The notes beneath the pieces are model-generated. The model had not been told where the DNA came from. It searched no databases and saw only the letters and a program-made list of their open reading frames with translations. From Gordonia insulae (GTDB taxonomy: Bacteria; Actinomycetota; Actinomycetes; Mycobacteriales; Mycobacteriaceae), in NCBI RefSeq assembly GCF_003855095.1, contig NZ_CP033972.1, positions 4,154,001 to 4,218,000 of the forward strand: a DNA stretch of 64,000 nt, read 5' to 3'. Positions 52,925 through 61,602 of this stretch are shown piece by piece. How positions within the stretch are numbered: position 1 is the stretch's first letter; every line of letters starts with the position of its first letter. Position numbers and translations under genes: made by a program.

Positions 52925-53553
52925 GCGGCGACCTGCGTATCGACAACGTCGTCACCTCCGGCCAGTTCTCGCTCGACGGAGGCACCTGGGATGTGGACAA
53001 CAACATCTGGCTCGTCGGCAACGACGACGAGGTGATCATCATCGATGCGGCCCACGCCGCGAAGCCGATCCTCGACGCTGTCGGTGACCGCACGGTCACG
53101 GCGATCGTGTTGACCCACGGCCACAACGACCACATCACGGTCGCGCCGGAACTGTCCGAGGCGACGGGCGCACCGATCTGGCTGCACCCGGGCGACGACA
53201 TGCTGTGGAACGAGACGCATCCGGATGTGTCGCACCAGGATCTCGAGGACGGGCAGCGCATCGACGTCGCCGGGACGTCGTTGACGATCATCAACACCCC
53301 GGGCCACTCGCCGGGATCGTCGGTGGTCTACGCCCCCGAGGCCGCAGTGCTGTTCTCCGGCGACACCCTGTTCCAGGGTGGGCCCGGTGCCACCGGCCGC
53401 TCGTACTCGAGTTTCCCGACGATCATCGCCTCGATCCAGGAGAAGATCTTCACCCTCGACCCTGCGACGAAGGTGTACACGGGGCACGGCGACGGCACCA
53501 CGGTCGGCGACGAGTCGCCCCATCTCGAGGAATGGATCAAGCGCGGGAGCTGA
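52921..53553 (+). CDS. Metallo-beta-lactamase-fold hydrolase (Rv2260-like)
   Basis: A 210-residue glyoxalase II-type hydrolase with the metal motif [17 protein letters not shown] and a second ligand region [16 protein letters not shown]. The C-terminal [12 protein letters not shown] is typical. It overlaps the mycothiol-dependent dehydrogenase by 4 nt, so the two are co-translated. A thioester hydrolase acting on S-formylmycothiol would complete formaldehyde oxidation to formate. That role is inferred from the pairing. Confidence 0.87.
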   Translation: MSGDLRIDNVVTSGQFSLDGGTWDVDNNIWLVGNDDEVIIIDAAHAAKPILDAVGDRTVTAIVLTHGHNDHITVAPELSEATGAPIWLHPGDDMLWNETHPDVSHQDLEDGQRIDVAGTSLTIINTPGHSPGSSVVYAPEAAVLFSGDTLFQGGPGATGRSYSSFPTIIASIQEKIFTLDPATKVYTGHGDGTTVGDESPHLEEWIKRGS

Positions 53554-53623
53554 GCGTCCCCTGTGTGCGAACGGTCACATGCGTGCCGGTATCGCTGGAC
53601 CCGAGACGGGCTTACTGCTTGGG

Positions 53624-53642
53624 TTAGGTAATGCTTACCTTC
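53624..53642 (+). promoter_or_regulatory. IdeR/DtxR-like iron box overlapping the DoxX start codon
   Basis: TTAGGTAATGCTTACCTTC contains the perfect palindrome AGGTAA-TGC-TTACCT (53626-53640) and agrees with the IdeR box I recall (TTAGGTTAGGCTAACCTAA) at 14 of 19 positions. It covers the ATG at 53631, so a bound repressor would block transcription or initiation directly. Confidence 0.55.
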
Positions 53643-54083
53643 CTCGAGAGTAAATCGCAGTGGGCCATCGGCGCCTTCCGGATCGTCGTGGGGTTCATGT
53701 TCTTCTGTCACGGGGCATCGACGCTGTTGGCGTGGCCCGTCGCACCGCACGGAGGTGCGACCGCGGAGTTGGGCGCGTGGCCGTCCTGGTGGGCCGGGGC
53801 CATCCAGTTGATCGGTGGCTTCCTGGTGATGGTCGGCTTCCAGACCCGGTGGGCGGCGCTGATCGGATCGGGATCGATGGCGGTCGCGTACTTCTGGAAG
53901 CATCAGGCGGATGGCCTGCTCCCGATCCAGAACGACGGTGAATCGTCGGCGCTCTACTGCTGGGCGCTGTTCCTGATCGTGTTCGTCGGGGCCGGCAGGC
54001 TCGCCGTGGACAACGTGGTGTCGCGGCGGACCGCGGACCAGCGGACCGCCGAGGCGCGGGTCGCCGAACCAGAGCGCGTGTAG
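53631..54083 (+). CDS. DoxX-family membrane protein
   Basis: A 150-residue protein with four hydrophobic segments and the DoxX features FRIVVGFMFFCHGAS, WWAGAIQLIGGFLVMVG and ALFLIVFVGAGRLAVD. DoxX proteins associate with oxidoreductases in membranes, for example in thiosulfate oxidation and in the mycobacterial oxidoreductase complex with SodA. No clear ribosome-binding site precedes ATG 53631, and an iron-box-like palindrome overlaps it. It may be iron- or metal-regulated. Partner unknown. Confidence 0.82.
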   Translation: MLTFLESKSQWAIGAFRIVVGFMFFCHGASTLLAWPVAPHGGATAELGAWPSWWAGAIQLIGGFLVMVGFQTRWAALIGSGSMAVAYFWKHQADGLLPIQNDGESSALYCWALFLIVFVGAGRLAVDNVVSRRTADQRTAEARVAEPERV

Positions 54084-54114
54084 CCGAACCGGTTCGAGCA
54101 CAACACAACCACCT

Positions 54115-54159
54115 GTCAGCGGGCGCTCGCGATGATTGTCGTCGCGGGCGCCCGCTGAC
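54115..54159. terminator. Hairpin between the DoxX and DNA ligase genes
   Basis: Bases 54115-54126 and 54148-54159 pair perfectly over 12 bp, with further CGCG pairing possible in the 21-nt loop. It follows a smaller palindrome, CGAACCGGTTCG at 54085-54096. It probably ends the mscR-doxX transcript before the ligase promoter. Confidence 0.65.
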
Positions 54160-54187
54160 CGCGTTTCGGCGGGTAACGTCGACGGCG

Positions 54188-55708
54188 ATGAGGTTCTCCC
54201 GTGTCGTCGAGGCGTCGGGTGCGGTCGCCGCCACGCGTTCACGCACCCGCAAGACCGCCGAGCTCGGAGGGCTGCTCGACGACGCCACCGCCGAGGAGAT
54301 CCCCACCGTGGTCGCGTGGCTGTCCGGTGTGATCCCGCAGGGACGACTCGGCGTGGGGTGGCGTTCACTCACCTCGCTGACCCCGACACCGTCGGAGTCG
54401 CCGAGCCTGACCGTGGCCGGCGTCGACGACCTGTTCGTGCGACTGGCCGCGGCCGGTGGGCCCGGTTCTGTGGCGCTCCGCCAGGGTCTGCTGACCGAAT
54501 TGTTCGGCTCGGCAACCGAATCCGAGCAGGACTTTCTCCGCCGGTTGATGACCGGCGAACTCCGCCAGGGCGCGTTGGCCGGGGTGATGGTCGATGCGAT
54601 CGCGAAGGCGTCGGGCCAGCCGCTCGACCTGGTGCGCCGCGCCCACATGCTGACCGGCTCGCTCCCGGAGACGGCGTCGCTCGCGGTGCATGGCGGTGCG
54701 CAGGCACTGGCCGGGGTCGGGCTGCAGGTCGGTCGGGCGGTGGCGCCGATGCTCGCGACGCCGGCGGACTCGCTCGCCGACGCCGTCGCGGCGCTCGGTC
54801 CGGATCTGGTGGTGGACTTCAAACTCGACGGCGCGCGCATCCAGGTGCATCGCCGCGACGACGAGATCGCGGTCTACACCCGGTCGCTGCGTGACATCAC
54901 CGCAGCGGTGCCCGATCTCGTCGAGGTGGTCCGCGGGCTCCCGTGTCGCACGGTCATCCTCGACGGCGAGACACTCACCCTCGACGCCGACGGACGTCCG
55001 CGGCCGTTCCAGGACACGATGAGTCGGTTCGGATCGTCGGGTGAGCTCGCCGACGACCCGAACGGACTGCTGCGGCCGTTCTTCTTCGACTGTCTTCACC
55101 TCGACGGCATCGATCTCATCGACCGGCCGCTGTCCGAACGTCTGGCGGCGCTGACGACCGTTGCGCCCGGCATGCGCATCCCTTCGGTCACCAACCCCAC
55201 GGTGGCGGAGGCCGAACGGCATTTCGACGCCGCTCTCGCCGCCGGCCACGAGGGTGTGATGGTGAAGTCGCTGGCCGGACCGTACGCGGCCGGCCGTCGT
55301 GGAAAGGCGTGGCAGAAGGTCAAACCCGTGCACACCATCGACCTCGTCGTGCTGGGTGCGGAATGGGGATCGGGACGTCGCACCGGATTCCTCTCCAACC
55401 TGCACCTCGGTGCGCGAGACCCCGACGGCGGCCCGCCGATCATGGTCGGCAAGACCTTCAAGGGACTGACCGACGCGCTGTTGCAGTGGCAGACCGACGA
55501 GTTCGGCCGCCACGAGACCCATCGGGATGGCCATACCGTGTACCTACGTCCGGAGATCGTCGTGGAGATCGAACTCGATGGTGTGCAACGTAGTTCGCGC
55601 TATCCCGGCGGGGTGGCCCTCCGGTTCGCCCGCGTGGTGCGCTATCGGCCGGACAAGACCGTCGACGAGGCCGACACGATCGACGCGATCCGCGCATTGC
55701 TGCCGTGA
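54188..55708 (+). CDS. ligB: ATP-dependent DNA ligase, LigB type
   Basis: A 506-residue ATP-dependent ligase. Residues 1-185 are the helical DNA-binding domain; the nucleotidyl-transferase domain has motif I FKLDGARIQVH (the adenylated Lys), motif III ILDGETLTLD, motif IV HEGVMVKS and motif V WQKVKP; the last 120 residues are the OB fold. Length and motifs match M. tuberculosis LigB (Rv3062), an accessory ligase beside the essential NAD-dependent LigA. TAACGT at 54174-54179 lies 8 nt before the ATG, so translation may be leaderless. It is convergent with rskA. Confidence 0.92.
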   Translation: MRFSRVVEASGAVAATRSRTRKTAELGGLLDDATAEEIPTVVAWLSGVIPQGRLGVGWRSLTSLTPTPSESPSLTVAGVDDLFVRLAAAGGPGSVALRQGLLTELFGSATESEQDFLRRLMTGELRQGALAGVMVDAIAKASGQPLDLVRRAHMLTGSLPETASLAVHGGAQALAGVGLQVGRAVAPMLATPADSLADAVAALGPDLVVDFKLDGARIQVHRRDDEIAVYTRSLRDITAAVPDLVEVVRGLPCRTVILDGETLTLDADGRPRPFQDTMSRFGSSGELADDPNGLLRPFFFDCLHLDGIDLIDRPLSERLAALTTVAPGMRIPSVTNPTVAEAERHFDAALAAGHEGVMVKSLAGPYAAGRRGKAWQKVKPVHTIDLVVLGAEWGSGRRTGFLSNLHLGARDPDGGPPIMVGKTFKGLTDALLQWQTDEFGRHETHRDGHTVYLRPEIVVEIELDGVQRSSRYPGGVALRFARVVRYRPDKTVDEADTIDAIRALLP

Positions 55709-55730
55709 CCCTTGCGGGCGTCTCGGCAGG

Positions 55731-56492
55731 TCAGCTCAACGGCAACTGCGCGACGAACGGGCCGGTCGGCTGCTGCGAGCCGCCGGGCGGCTCGACGGTG
55801 AACGCCAATGTGGTTGCGTCGCCGAGGTTCTTGAGAACCGCCGTCGTCGACGGCGCGACGTCCTTGTCGGTCATGGTGCCTGCCGACGTGTTGCCGTCCG
55901 GACCGACCAGCCACATCTGGTAGACGGTGCCCGAAGCGGGCGGCGGGACGTCGTTCATCACCAGCACCCCGGCGTCCGCGGACGGCGAGTAGGTGACGGT
56001 GGCGTGCCCGCTCGCGACGTCGCCGGATGACGTCCGGACATCCTTGGCGGCGAAGACCTGTTCGGCCGTCGGCGGTTGGGACGGTTCGGAAGTCGTCGAC
56101 GAGCCGATCGCCCAGCCGACCGCGCCGATCGCGATCGCGGCGACAGCGGCTGCGGCGAGATACGTCGCCCGTCGCCGTCGTCGACGCAGCGGGGTGACGG
56201 TCGCGGGGGCGGGCTCGGGCGTTGCCGGGACCTCGACCACCGGCGGCAGAGCAGTGACCGACTCGGCCCGCGCGGCGCCGAGGATGCGCTCGCGCAAAGT
56301 GTCCGGCGGTGCGGTCGCGGTGGCACTGCTCACGTTCGCCATCGCCTCCCGCGTCGCGGCGACCTGCCGATCGAACTCGGCACGGACGGCGGGACCTGCG
56401 GCATCGAGCTCTCGATGCAGATCGTCGAGTTCGGCGCCGTGCACCGCATCGAGGCCGACGAGTGGGGCGAGATCCAGGATTTCGTCAGGCAT
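55731..56492 (-). CDS. rskA: Anti-sigma-K factor RskA
   Basis: A 253-residue anti-sigma factor. The cytoplasmic N-terminus (residues 1-105) should bind SigK, one membrane helix lies at about 109-131 (TYLAAAAVAAIAIGAVGWAIG), and the C-terminal 120 residues are the extracellular RskA domain (VYQMWLVGPDGNTSAGTM). Regulated proteolysis of RskA frees SigK in mycobacteria. Its ATG overlaps the sigK stop by 8 nt. It is the last gene of the six-gene operon starting at 61595. Confidence 0.92.
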   Translation of the reverse strand: MPDEILDLAPLVGLDAVHGAELDDLHRELDAAGPAVRAEFDRQVAATREAMANVSSATATAPPDTLRERILGAARAESVTALPPVVEVPATPEPAPATVTPLRRRRRRATYLAAAAVAAIAIGAVGWAIGSSTTSEPSQPPTAEQVFAAKDVRTSSGDVASGHATVTYSPSADAGVLVMNDVPPPASGTVYQMWLVGPDGNTSAGTMTDKDVAPSTTAVLKNLGDATTLAFTVEPPGGSQQPTGPFVAQLPLS

Positions 56493-57156
56493 CAGGATCT
56501 CCCAGACATTGCCGGAGGCGTTTCAGACCGTCGCGGATACGGGACTTCACCGTCGGTAGGGCCACGGTGAGGCGTTCGGCGACCTCCCGATAGGTGAGCC
56601 CGTGGTAGTAGGCGAGGTCGACCGATTGGCGCTGCACGTCGGTCAGCGTCTCCAGGCACCCGACCACCTCACGCGTGGTCTCCTGCGAGGTCACCGTCTC
56701 GGTCACCTCGTCGAAGGCCGAGCGGGTGTCCTCGAGACCGTAGGCGATGTCTCGGCGGGTGGACGCGGACTCCGAGCGGACCCGATCGACGGCCCGGCGG
56801 TGCGCCAGCGTGATCAGCCAGGACAGCGCCGACCCGGCGTTGCGGTCGAACGAACCGGCCGACCGCCACACCTGGAGGAACACCTCCTGGGTGGCCTCCT
56901 CGCTGTACCCGGGATCGCGCAGCACACGCAGCACCATCCCGTAGACGCGGTCGCACGTCAGGTCGTAGAAACGGGCGAACGCCTCGGAGTCGCCGGAGGC
57001 GATCCGATCGAGCAGGGCCGGCAGCGCGGCCACGTCGGATGCGGGGTCTGCTGTCACCGCGAACACTCGGTCGTCATCGACGATCAGCTTATCCGGCACT
57101 CGACCCGCCCTCAACGACATCAGGCTCCGTGACTCCCGGGACACGATGAGCGTCAT
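56485..57156 (-). CDS. sigK: ECF RNA polymerase sigma factor SigK
   Basis: A 223-residue ECF sigma factor. Region 2 spans residues 50-115 (YSEEATQEVFLQVWRSAGSFD) and region 4 the last 65 (LTDVQRQSVDLAYYHGLTYREVAERL). Cysteines in GCLETL and RQCLGD sit where M. tuberculosis SigK forms a redox-sensitive disulfide. The start at 57156 makes an ATGA overlap with the gene before it, like every other junction in this operon. ATG 57120 with GGAG upstream is a good alternative (211 residues). It should recognise the three CCATCC-N15 promoters in this window, including its own operon's. Confidence 0.92.
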   Translation of the reverse strand: MTLIVSRESRSLMSLRAGRVPDKLIVDDDRVFAVTADPASDVAALPALLDRIASGDSEAFARFYDLTCDRVYGMVLRVLRDPGYSEEATQEVFLQVWRSAGSFDRNAGSALSWLITLAHRRAVDRVRSESASTRRDIAYGLEDTRSAFDEVTETVTSQETTREVVGCLETLTDVQRQSVDLAYYHGLTYREVAERLTVALPTVKSRIRDGLKRLRQCLGDPDA

Positions 57157-58007
57157 GGGACCGACGAGCCGGTGCGGCGCGGCGGTCGCGGGAGAAAGTA
57201 CGACGTCCGCTGTTGGTACTCGGGATAGCCGGGGCGCTTGCTCATCGACTGCTCGAGCAGCCGCGCTCCGGTGGCGAAGACGAGGAAGTAGGTCATCGCG
57301 ACCGGCGAGAGCACGGTCAGCACGCCTGGCCAGCTGCTCGCCGCGATCAACCAGAGTCCCCACCACATGCTGGAATCGCCGAAGTAGTTGGGATGCCGGG
57401 TCCACGACCACAGGCCGCGGTCCATGATGGCGCCCTTGTTGGCGGGGTCGGCCTTGAACCGGCGCAGCTGGGCGTCGCCGACGGCCTCGAAGCCGAAGCC
57501 GAGCACCCACAGTGCGACACCCGCGACCAGCACGACGAACCAGACACCATGTGTCGGCCCGACCACCGCCGACACCTGGATCGGCAACGACACGAACCAC
57601 TGCGAGATGCCCTGCGTCGCGAAGATCTTCCGGGCCACCAGGGCGAGGTCGTGGCCGCCCGCGGGGTCGCTCTCCCCGTCGCGACCCGCGCCCCGGCTCA
57701 ACAGTTCCTCGTAGCGGGGGTCCTCACCCTTGCCGGCCGACTTGACGTACATGTGCCAGCTCAGCCGTAGGCCCCACACGGTGATCAGCACCGCGAGGAG
57801 CCATCGTCGCAGACCGTCGCCGGGACCGAGGATGAGCGCCAACCACGCGACACCGACGAACCCGAGTCCCCACGCGACGTCGACGACGTTGTAGCGCCCG
57901 ATGCGATGACCGATCGCCATGGTGACGCCGTGCAGGATCGCGAGGAACAGCAGCGACGCGACGGCGATGATGCCGAACGCCGCCCAGCCGGACTGGCCGC
58001 TGATCAT
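57153..58007 (-). CDS. DUF1295 membrane protein (steroid 5-alpha reductase-like; Rv0446c homologue)
   Basis: A 284-residue membrane protein with about seven hydrophobic segments. The C-terminal half carries the methyltransferase/reductase signature DRGLWSWTRHPNYFGDSSMWWGLW found in DUF1295 and isoprenylcysteine methyltransferase-like proteins. It overlaps the neighbours on both sides by 4 nt. The operon context, with a cyclopropane synthase and a FAD oxidoreductase, suggests lipid modification. The start at 58007 is chosen over a longer frame that runs into the neighbouring gene. Confidence 0.87.
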   Translation of the reverse strand: MISGQSGWAAFGIIAVASLLFLAILHGVTMAIGHRIGRYNVVDVAWGLGFVGVAWLALILGPGDGLRRWLLAVLITVWGLRLSWHMYVKSAGKGEDPRYEELLSRGAGRDGESDPAGGHDLALVARKIFATQGISQWFVSLPIQVSAVVGPTHGVWFVVLVAGVALWVLGFGFEAVGDAQLRRFKADPANKGAIMDRGLWSWTRHPNYFGDSSMWWGLWLIAASSWPGVLTVLSPVAMTYFLVFATGARLLEQSMSKRPGYPEYQQRTSYFLPRPPRRTGSSVP

Positions 58008-59302
58008 CGGTGGTCTCCGTCGGGTCGGGTGAAGACCAACTGGTGGACGTCGAGGTAGCCGGATCGGAAACCGGCCTCCGAGTAGGCGAGATAGAACTCC
58101 CACATACGCCGGAAGGTGTGGTCGAAGCCGAGCTCGGCGACCTTGTCGCGCCGGCCGGTGAACCGTTCGCGCCACAGTCGCAGGGTCTCGGCGTAGTGCC
58201 GGCCCATCGCGTGCGATTCGGTGAGCCGCAGCCCGGTGTGCCGGCGCGAGACCGCGTCCAGCGCCTTCAACGAGGTGAGCTGGCCGCCGGGGAAGATGTA
58301 CTTGTGCACCCACGTGTAGGTGTTGCGGGTGGCGACCATCCGGTCATGCGGCATGGTGATGGCCTGGATGGCCGCTCGTCCGCCGGGCGCGAGGAGCCGC
58401 TCGATGGTCTCGAAGTAGACGGGCCAGTACTTCTGGCCGACCGCCTCGATCATCTCCACCGAGACCACGGCGTCGTAGACACCGTCGACCTGCCGGTAGT
58501 CGCAGAGGTCGATCTGCACCTTGTCGCTGTATCCGGCATCCGCCACCCGGCGTCGCGCGAGTTCCTGCTGCTCCGACGACAAGGTCACCGAGCGGACCGT
58601 CGCGCCACGGGCGGCCGCGCGCAGGCACAGTTCGCCCCAGCCGGTCCCGATCTCCAACAGCCGAGTGCCGGGTCCGACACCGGCGAGGTCCAGGAGCCGG
58701 TCGATCTTGCGGTGCTGCGCCTCGGCGAGGTCGGACCACGGCGGACGCGTGCCCCGGTCGAGGTCGGCGAACAACGCACTCGAATAGGTCATCGTGTCGT
58801 CGAGGAAGAGGGCGAACAGGTCATTCGACAGGTCGTAGTGGCGCGCGATGTTACGACGGGTGTTGGCCGTCGAGTTGTCTTCGGACGACGGCTGTTTCGG
58901 CAGGACCGCGGAACGCAACACCTGCAGCGGACGCGGGACGAGCCGGGCCATCCGGGTCGCGAACGGGGTGAGCACGCCGACGAGGTCGTCGGTGGTCCAG
59001 TCGCCGGCCATGAACGCCTCGCCGAAACCGATCAGGCCGTCGTTGCCGACGCGTCGTGCGAGCGCGTCGGGCCGGCGGACGATCATCCGGGGCAACACCC
59101 GATCGCAGTTGCGACCGGACATCTCGCCGTCGGGGTACTCGACGCGAACGTCGACATGCCGGGAGGCATGCCGGAAGAGCCAGGCCGCCGCACCACTGCG
59201 GATCGCGGCGATCGGACCGATGGGCAGCGCGGCGACGTCGGGCCAGCGGGCCGCCTCGTCGGGGGTGAAGTCGCCGGGGAGGTCACGAATCGGGGCGTTC
59301 AT
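58004..59302 (-). CDS. ufaA1: Cyclopropane-fatty-acyl-phospholipid synthase family methyltransferase (UfaA1-like)
   Basis: A 432-residue SAM-dependent methyltransferase. The SAM motif is LLEIGTGWGELCLRAA, the bicarbonate/active-site region SVEMIEAVGQKYWPVYF, and the C-terminal VHKYIFPGGQLTSLKAL with FRRMWEFYLAYSEAGFRSGY is typical of Cfa enzymes. In M. tuberculosis UfaA1 (Rv0447c) methylates oleic acid in phospholipids to make tuberculostearic acid. A FAD reductase in the same operon fits this two-step chemistry. Its ATG overlaps the DUF1365 gene by 4 nt. Confidence 0.9.
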   Translation of the reverse strand: MNAPIRDLPGDFTPDEAARWPDVAALPIGPIAAIRSGAAAWLFRHASRHVDVRVEYPDGEMSGRNCDRVLPRMIVRRPDALARRVGNDGLIGFGEAFMAGDWTTDDLVGVLTPFATRMARLVPRPLQVLRSAVLPKQPSSEDNSTANTRRNIARHYDLSNDLFALFLDDTMTYSSALFADLDRGTRPPWSDLAEAQHRKIDRLLDLAGVGPGTRLLEIGTGWGELCLRAAARGATVRSVTLSSEQQELARRRVADAGYSDKVQIDLCDYRQVDGVYDAVVSVEMIEAVGQKYWPVYFETIERLLAPGGRAAIQAITMPHDRMVATRNTYTWVHKYIFPGGQLTSLKALDAVSRRHTGLRLTESHAMGRHYAETLRLWRERFTGRRDKVAELGFDHTFRRMWEFYLAYSEAGFRSGYLDVHQLVFTRPDGDHR

Positions 59303-60297
59303 CGTTCTCCTTCTTCGGATGGGGTCGCGTCTGCGACGGTGATGGTCGAAGTGTGTGCGGGTCGGGTGACGACCGGGAGGCGCTTGAGCCACAGGCGGAT
59401 TCCGTGCAGGCGAATCCGTGCTGCGACGACCAGCGGGGCGAGCGGGGTGGTGATCTGTGTGGCGAGCACGGTGCGTGTCGTCGCGGGGACGGCCGCCCCG
59501 GTGAGGGCGGCGACGAAAGCGCCCTGGCCCACGCGGTCGAGGGTCACCGACACCGCCACCCGGCCGTCGGGGTCGGGCGGTGGCACGTGCAGTCGGTACG
59601 TCCCGCTGACGTCGTGGAACGGCGACACATAGAACTCTTTGTCCACCCGCGCATTTCCGTGCTCATCCGGGTCGACGACATAGGTGTGGCGTTCGCCGTA
59701 GGTGTTGTGCACCTCGGCGACGACGCAGCCGAGGGAGCTGTCGGGGTGATGGCACCAGAACACGCTGAGTGGGTTGAAGACGTAGCCTGCCACCCGCGGT
59801 GAGAGCAGTGCGATGACCTGACCCGCCGGGAGTGCCACACCCGCGGATGCGGCGTGGGTCTCGAGTCGACTGCGCAGGGTGTCATCGGGGCCGGCGGGTT
59901 GGGGGAAGTGATCGGCCGGGGTGAATCGCGCGAAGGCCCGCAAGGGGGCGGGAAGCTCTGGCGGACGGTCGATGTCGATCAGCCACGATGCGCTGCGATA
60001 CGTGAAGGCGTGGTGCACCGGTGATCGGCGGGTGTGGGTGATCCGCGTCCGGACGACGGCGGGTGTGGTCGCGGTCGGCTCGGTCGCCCCGTGGGCGGGC
60101 GCGGGATTCCCGTGCGAAGGTGCGGTGTCGCGGCCGGCACGCGCGCGTCGACGATCCTCGATCGCCCGGCCGACGGAGGTCTGTGCACGATCGACGACGA
60201 CCTCCGCCCGGCGGGCGAGGTTCTTCGCACGATGGGTGAGAACGCGCGTCCGGTCGGTGCGGGAGCGGTCTGTGGTGGGACGAGTCGCGCGGGTCAT
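59299..60297 (-). CDS. DUF1365 protein with arginine-rich N-terminal extension (Rv0448c homologue)
   Basis: A 332-residue protein. Residues 80-310 are the DUF1365 domain (SPVHHAFTYRSASWLIDID; GYVFNPLSVFWCHH; EVHNTYGERHTYVVDP). The first roughly 75 residues are a very basic, arginine-rich extension not expected in the core family. DUF1365 genes travel with cyclopropane synthases and FAD oxidoreductases in many bacteria, and a lipid role is likely but unproven. Both ends overlap neighbours in ATGA junctions. Confidence 0.88.
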   Translation of the reverse strand: MTRATRPTTDRSRTDRTRVLTHRAKNLARRAEVVVDRAQTSVGRAIEDRRRARAGRDTAPSHGNPAPAHGATEPTATTPAVVRTRITHTRRSPVHHAFTYRSASWLIDIDRPPELPAPLRAFARFTPADHFPQPAGPDDTLRSRLETHAASAGVALPAGQVIALLSPRVAGYVFNPLSVFWCHHPDSSLGCVVAEVHNTYGERHTYVVDPDEHGNARVDKEFYVSPFHDVSGTYRLHVPPPDPDGRVAVSVTLDRVGQGAFVAALTGAAVPATTRTVLATQITTPLAPLVVAARIRLHGIRLWLKRLPVVTRPAHTSTITVADATPSEEGER

Positions 60298-61595
60298 GTC
60301 GTCACCTCGGCGATCTCCGGCCGGCGCTCGAGACGTGCGGCCGCGTGGGCGCCGGACAGCGCACCGTCCTCGTGGAAGCCCCACCCGTGATAGGCGCCGG
60401 CGAACACCGTTGTGTCGGTGGCGATGTCGGGGAGGAGAGCCTGCGCGGCAACCGATTCCGTGGTGTACAGGGGGTGCTCGTAGTCCATCTCCGCCAGCAC
60501 TGTCGCCGGGTCGACCAGGTCGGTGCGACCCATCGTGACCAACATGCGCGGCTGGGTGGTGGGCAGGCGCATCAGTCGCGTCAGGTCGTAGGTCACCGCC
60601 ACGTCGGAACCGTCGGAACGGATCTGATAGTTCCACGACGCCCACGCCCGCCGGGCTTTCGGCAGGAGTGAGACATCGCTGTGCAGAACAGCATGTTTGG
60701 CGGAGTACGGAATTGCCGACAGCACACGTTGTTGCAATGCGGTCGGACGACTGAGCATGCTCAGGGCCTGATGCGGATGGGTGGCGATGACCACCGCATC
60801 GAAGTCCAGCGCGCCGGCGCCGTCCGGGACGATTCGGACGCCGCGACCGTCGTCGTCGGGATCGATGGCCGCAACGCGGGTCCCGCGATGGACGTTCCCG
60901 CCCGATGCGGTGATGCGTGCGTCGATCTTCTCGACATAGCGGGCCGAACCGCCGACCACTGTCCGCCAGGTCGGGGACCCGAACACCGACAGCATGCCGT
61001 GGTGGTCGAGGAAGGTGAACAGGTATCGAGCGGGGTAGTCGGCGGCGACGTCGGCGTCGCAGGACCAGACTGCGGCCACGAGCGGCAACAGGAAGTTGTC
61101 GACGAAGTACGGCGAGAATCCCTCACGGGCGACGAACGCGGACAGCGGCTCGTCCGAGTCCGGGCTGTCGAGTACGCGGCGCGCGCTCTGGTGGAAGCGC
61201 GTCACCTCTCGCAGCATCAGCAGATACCGGCCACGGGTCAGCGAGCGCAGCGTCGGGAAGAGGCCGCTCAACCCGCGGGCGCCCGCGTACTCCAATCCGT
61301 TGATCTCCGACCGGATCGACATCGACATGTCGGTGTCCTGGGTGGCCACCCCGAGATCGTCGAACATCTGCAGCAGGGTCGGGTAGGTGCGGTCGTTGTG
61401 CACGATGAAGCCGGTGTCGACCGACAGCACCTCGCCGTCGGGCATGGTCACGGCGTGGGTGTGGGCGTGGCCGCCGAGGCGGTCGTCGGCCTCGAACAGG
61501 GTCACCCGATGCTGATCCGACAGCAGGTGCGCTGCGGTCAGACCGGCGACACCGCTACCGACGATCGCGATCGACCGGGACGATGAAACGTTCAT
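60294..61595 (-). CDS. FAD-dependent amine-oxidase-fold protein (Rv0449c homologue)
   Basis: A 433-residue flavoprotein with GSGVAGLTAAHLL, DDRLGGHAHTHAV and the C-terminal FAD region VFAGAYHGWGFHEDGALSGAHAAA. It is the first gene of the six-gene sigK operon. Its neighbours suggest it acts in making a branched or cyclopropane fatty acid, perhaps as reductase or desaturase. CCATCC-N15-CCGAAC on the minus strand ends 8 nt before the ATG, so transcription should begin at or next to the start codon and the message may be leaderless. Confidence 0.88.
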   Translation of the reverse strand: MNVSSSRSIAIVGSGVAGLTAAHLLSDQHRVTLFEADDRLGGHAHTHAVTMPDGEVLSVDTGFIVHNDRTYPTLLQMFDDLGVATQDTDMSMSIRSEINGLEYAGARGLSGLFPTLRSLTRGRYLLMLREVTRFHQSARRVLDSPDSDEPLSAFVAREGFSPYFVDNFLLPLVAAVWSCDADVAADYPARYLFTFLDHHGMLSVFGSPTWRTVVGGSARYVEKIDARITASGGNVHRGTRVAAIDPDDDGRGVRIVPDGAGALDFDAVVIATHPHQALSMLSRPTALQQRVLSAIPYSAKHAVLHSDVSLLPKARRAWASWNYQIRSDGSDVAVTYDLTRLMRLPTTQPRMLVTMGRTDLVDPATVLAEMDYEHPLYTTESVAAQALLPDIATDTTVFAGAYHGWGFHEDGALSGAHAAARLERRPEIAEVTT

Positions 61596-61602
61596 GTCGG
61601 TT

